DNA of 64,000 nucleotides, taken from Sphingopyxis sp. CCNWLW2. Lineage in GTDB: Bacteria > Pseudomonadota > Alphaproteobacteria > Sphingomonadales > Sphingomonadaceae. Below the pieces are notes generated by a model. The model was not told the origin of the DNA and did not search any database. It saw only the letters and a list, made by a program, of their open reading frames with translations. Positions 62,683 through 64,000 of this stretch are shown one piece after another. The translations under genes were made by a program, and so were the position numbers. The stretch lies in assembly GCF_037095755.1 (NCBI RefSeq), contig NZ_JBAWKJ010000002.1:1-64000 (forward strand), written 5' to 3'. Every line of letters begins with the position of its first letter. The stretch's first letter is position 1.

Positions 62683-63861
62683 TTATTCCTCGATCTGGAA
62701 AGTCAGTCCGGCATTGGCGGTCAGCCGCTCGATCAGCGCGTCGCCGAGCAGCGCGCCCGGGGTCCAGACGCCGCCTTTGCCCTTGTTCGCGAGCAGCGCG
62801 ATGCCCGTTTCGGCGAGCATCTTCGACGTCGAGCCATAGCCGGGGTCGCGGTCGCCCTGGACGCTCGCGCGCACCGTGGTGCCGTCGGGATATTCGCCGA
62901 TGAAGAGGATGTCGTAAAAACCGTTCTCGCGCTCTTCCTTGCTCGGGCCTTCGCCGGGCTTGAGCGTCGATTCGCCAAAGGGATTCGCCTTCGCCATCGC
63001 TTCGGCCATCGCTTTCCCCGCGTCGCCGATCGTCGTCATCACCATCTCATCGTACACAAGGTCTTCGCCCCACGGATGGCCGAGCAGGAAATTGGTGCGG
63101 TGGACGTTCTTGGTGTTGATCGGCGCCATCACGAAGGGGGCGGTCCAGGTGCCCGTCGCGCTGTCATATTCGGGGATCAGCCCGGTCGGCTGCGATGGGC
63201 CCTCGAAGCCGGGAGTCAGCGCGAAACTCGACCGCAGTAGCAGCGCGAGCGAGGGCTTTTTCGCGATGGCTTTGAGCGTTTCGGTGAGGCTGGCGATCGT
63301 GCCGCCCGACGCGCCGCCCGCCATCTTGCGGACGCGGCCCTTGACGCGCGGAGCGGGTTTGCCGTGGCGCTTGACGGCTTCGGCCTGCAGGAAATGGACG
63401 CCGAGGTCGAACGGGATGCTGTCGAAACCGCAGCTGAAGGTGATGCGCGCGCTCGATGCCTTCGCCGCGTCCTGATGCGCGTCGATCATATCGCGCATCC
63501 AGCCGGGTTCGCCGCAAAGGTCGGCGTAGGCGGTGCCCGCCTTGACGCAGGCAGCGACGAGTTCGCCCCCGTAAAGCTGGTACGGGCCGACCGTGGTCAG
63601 GATGACCTCGGCGCGCGCCGCCATCGCATCGAGGCTGGCGGGATCGCTCGCGTCGGCGACCACCAGCGGGGTGTCCTTGGGCGCGCCGATGAGGTCGCGG
63701 ACCTCGGCAAGCTTTTCGGCGCTGCGCCCCGCCATCGCCCATTTCGGCGCGTCCTTGCGGCCCGCATAATGGGCGCTGAGATATTCGGCGACTAGGCGGC
63801 CGGTAAAGCCGGTTGCGCCATAGACGATGATGTCGAACTCGCGGGTCCCCGCCATGGCCAT
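62683..63861 (-). CDS. Saccharopine-dehydrogenase-like / trans-acting enoyl reductase family protein
   Basis: 392 aa. The N-terminal NAD(P)-binding domain is clear (FDIIVYGATGFTGRLVAEYLSAHY, LVVADASDPASLDAMAARAE, TTVGPYQLYGGELVAACVKAG) and is followed by DLCGEPGWMRDMIDAHQDAAK, as in the saccharopine dehydrogenase / trans-acting enoyl reductase group. These proteins reduce double bonds in lipid intermediates or act on unknown substrates. Two in-frame ATGs (63861 and 63855) are possible; the second is better spaced from GGGAG. First gene of a pair with the thioesterase, preceded by a palindromic operator candidate. Confidence 0.82.
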   Translation of the reverse strand: MAMAGTREFDIIVYGATGFTGRLVAEYLSAHYAGRKDAPKWAMAGRSAEKLAEVRDLIGAPKDTPLVVADASDPASLDAMAARAEVILTTVGPYQLYGGELVAACVKAGTAYADLCGEPGWMRDMIDAHQDAAKASSARITFSCGFDSIPFDLGVHFLQAEAVKRHGKPAPRVKGRVRKMAGGASGGTIASLTETLKAIAKKPSLALLLRSSFALTPGFEGPSQPTGLIPEYDSATGTWTAPFVMAPINTKNVHRTNFLLGHPWGEDLVYDEMVMTTIGDAGKAMAEAMAKANPFGESTLKPGEGPSKEERENGFYDILFIGEYPDGTTVRASVQGDRDPGYGSTSKMLAETGIALLANKGKGGVWTPGALLGDALIERLTANAGLTFQIEE

Positions 63862-63867
63862 TCTCCC

Positions 63868-63883
63868 TTTACGTAAACGTTAA
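63868..63883. promoter_or_regulatory. Palindromic operator candidate TTTACGTAAACGTTAA
   Basis: It contains the palindrome TTTACGTAAA overlapping AACGTT and lies 7 bp upstream of the reductase start. The form is close to the operators I recall for MerR-type LiuR regulators of acyl-CoA and branched-chain degradation genes. The similarity is from memory. Confidence 0.4.
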
Positions 63884-63926
63884 GTGGAGGCTAGCGCAGG
63901 CGGGGAAGCTTGCCAAGCGCGAAGGT

Positions 63927-64000
63927 CTAGCGGCGCCAGAAGGGGCGTTTTTCCACCGCCACGGGCGTGCCGATCGCCTCCGCTCGGCCCTCGGCGCGTG
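63927..64000 (-). CDS. C-terminal end of an unidentified protein (partial)
   Basis: The last 23 codons of a leftward gene are visible, ending in EAIGTPVAVEKRPFWRR and TAG (63927-63929). The frame is open to the window edge. No family can be named from this tail. It is transcribed in the same direction as the reductase-thioesterase pair and lies 59 bp upstream of the operator candidate. Confidence 0.45.
   Translation of the reverse strand, partial: RAEGRAEAIGTPVAVEKRPFWRR

Overview
The window is high-GC DNA with dense, short-gapped operons. It carries a large TonB-dependent receptor, an imuA-imuB-dnaE2 cassette with a GTTC-N7-GTTC LexA box, and a trb-type conjugation cluster. Together these point to an alphaproteobacterium, most likely a sphingomonad (Sphingopyxis, Sphingobium or Sphingomonas-like). 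The genus is inference; no rRNA or other marker gene is present.

Layout. 1-16.8 kb: a catabolic cluster. It has the end of an amidohydrolase, two divergent IclR regulators around a perfect palindrome, an MDR reductase, a two-gene acyl-CoA dehydrogenase pair, a leftward beta-oxidation operon (fadJ-type multienzyme, crotonase, hydroxyacyl-CoA dehydrogenase, PhyH-type dioxygenase), then a third acyl-CoA dehydrogenase, a Rieske oxygenase, a 3-ketosteroid-dehydrogenase-like flavoprotein, a GlxA/AraC regulator and an SDR. The set suggests activation and beta-oxidation-like breakdown of a polycyclic or terpenoid/steroid-like acid; the substrate cannot be read from sequence. 16.9-26.7 kb: small envelope genes, an esterase, two gene remnants, a cupredoxin, and a TonB-dependent receptor followed by a Tat-exported PhoD-type phosphatase. 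26.7-32.4 kb: the SOS mutagenesis cassette, leftward, with its LexA box and an unusual 33-bp-period palindromic repeat at the imuB/dnaE2 junction.

32.5-53.6 kb: a mobile region. A fused nucleotidyltransferase-HEPN gene and an EexN-like gene lie at its left. A defence-like block follows (DUF2971; TOPRIM protein plus PD-(D/E)XK/zinc nuclease; cytosine-C5 methyltransferase, GHKL ATPase and a 395-aa partner). Then comes a colinear traG-RHH-trbBCDEJLFGI cluster, DUF2274, an AlpA-like protein and, at 53.56-53.59 kb, a tRNA/tmRNA 3'-end-like att sequence. No integrase, relaxase or left att copy was found in the window, so the element is either a remnant or extends beyond it. This block is the best candidate for a little-described system: a methyltransferase/MORC-like ATPase operon facing a TOPRIM/nuclease operon.

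53.7-64 kb: ordinary chromosome, with a small lipoprotein, an L,D-transpeptidase overlapping a convergent FKBP isomerase, DUF1328, a penicillin/AHL-acylase-family enzyme, an EF-hand protein with an OmpR-type two-component system, a thioesterase, a saccharopine-dehydrogenase-like reductase, and the end of one more gene.
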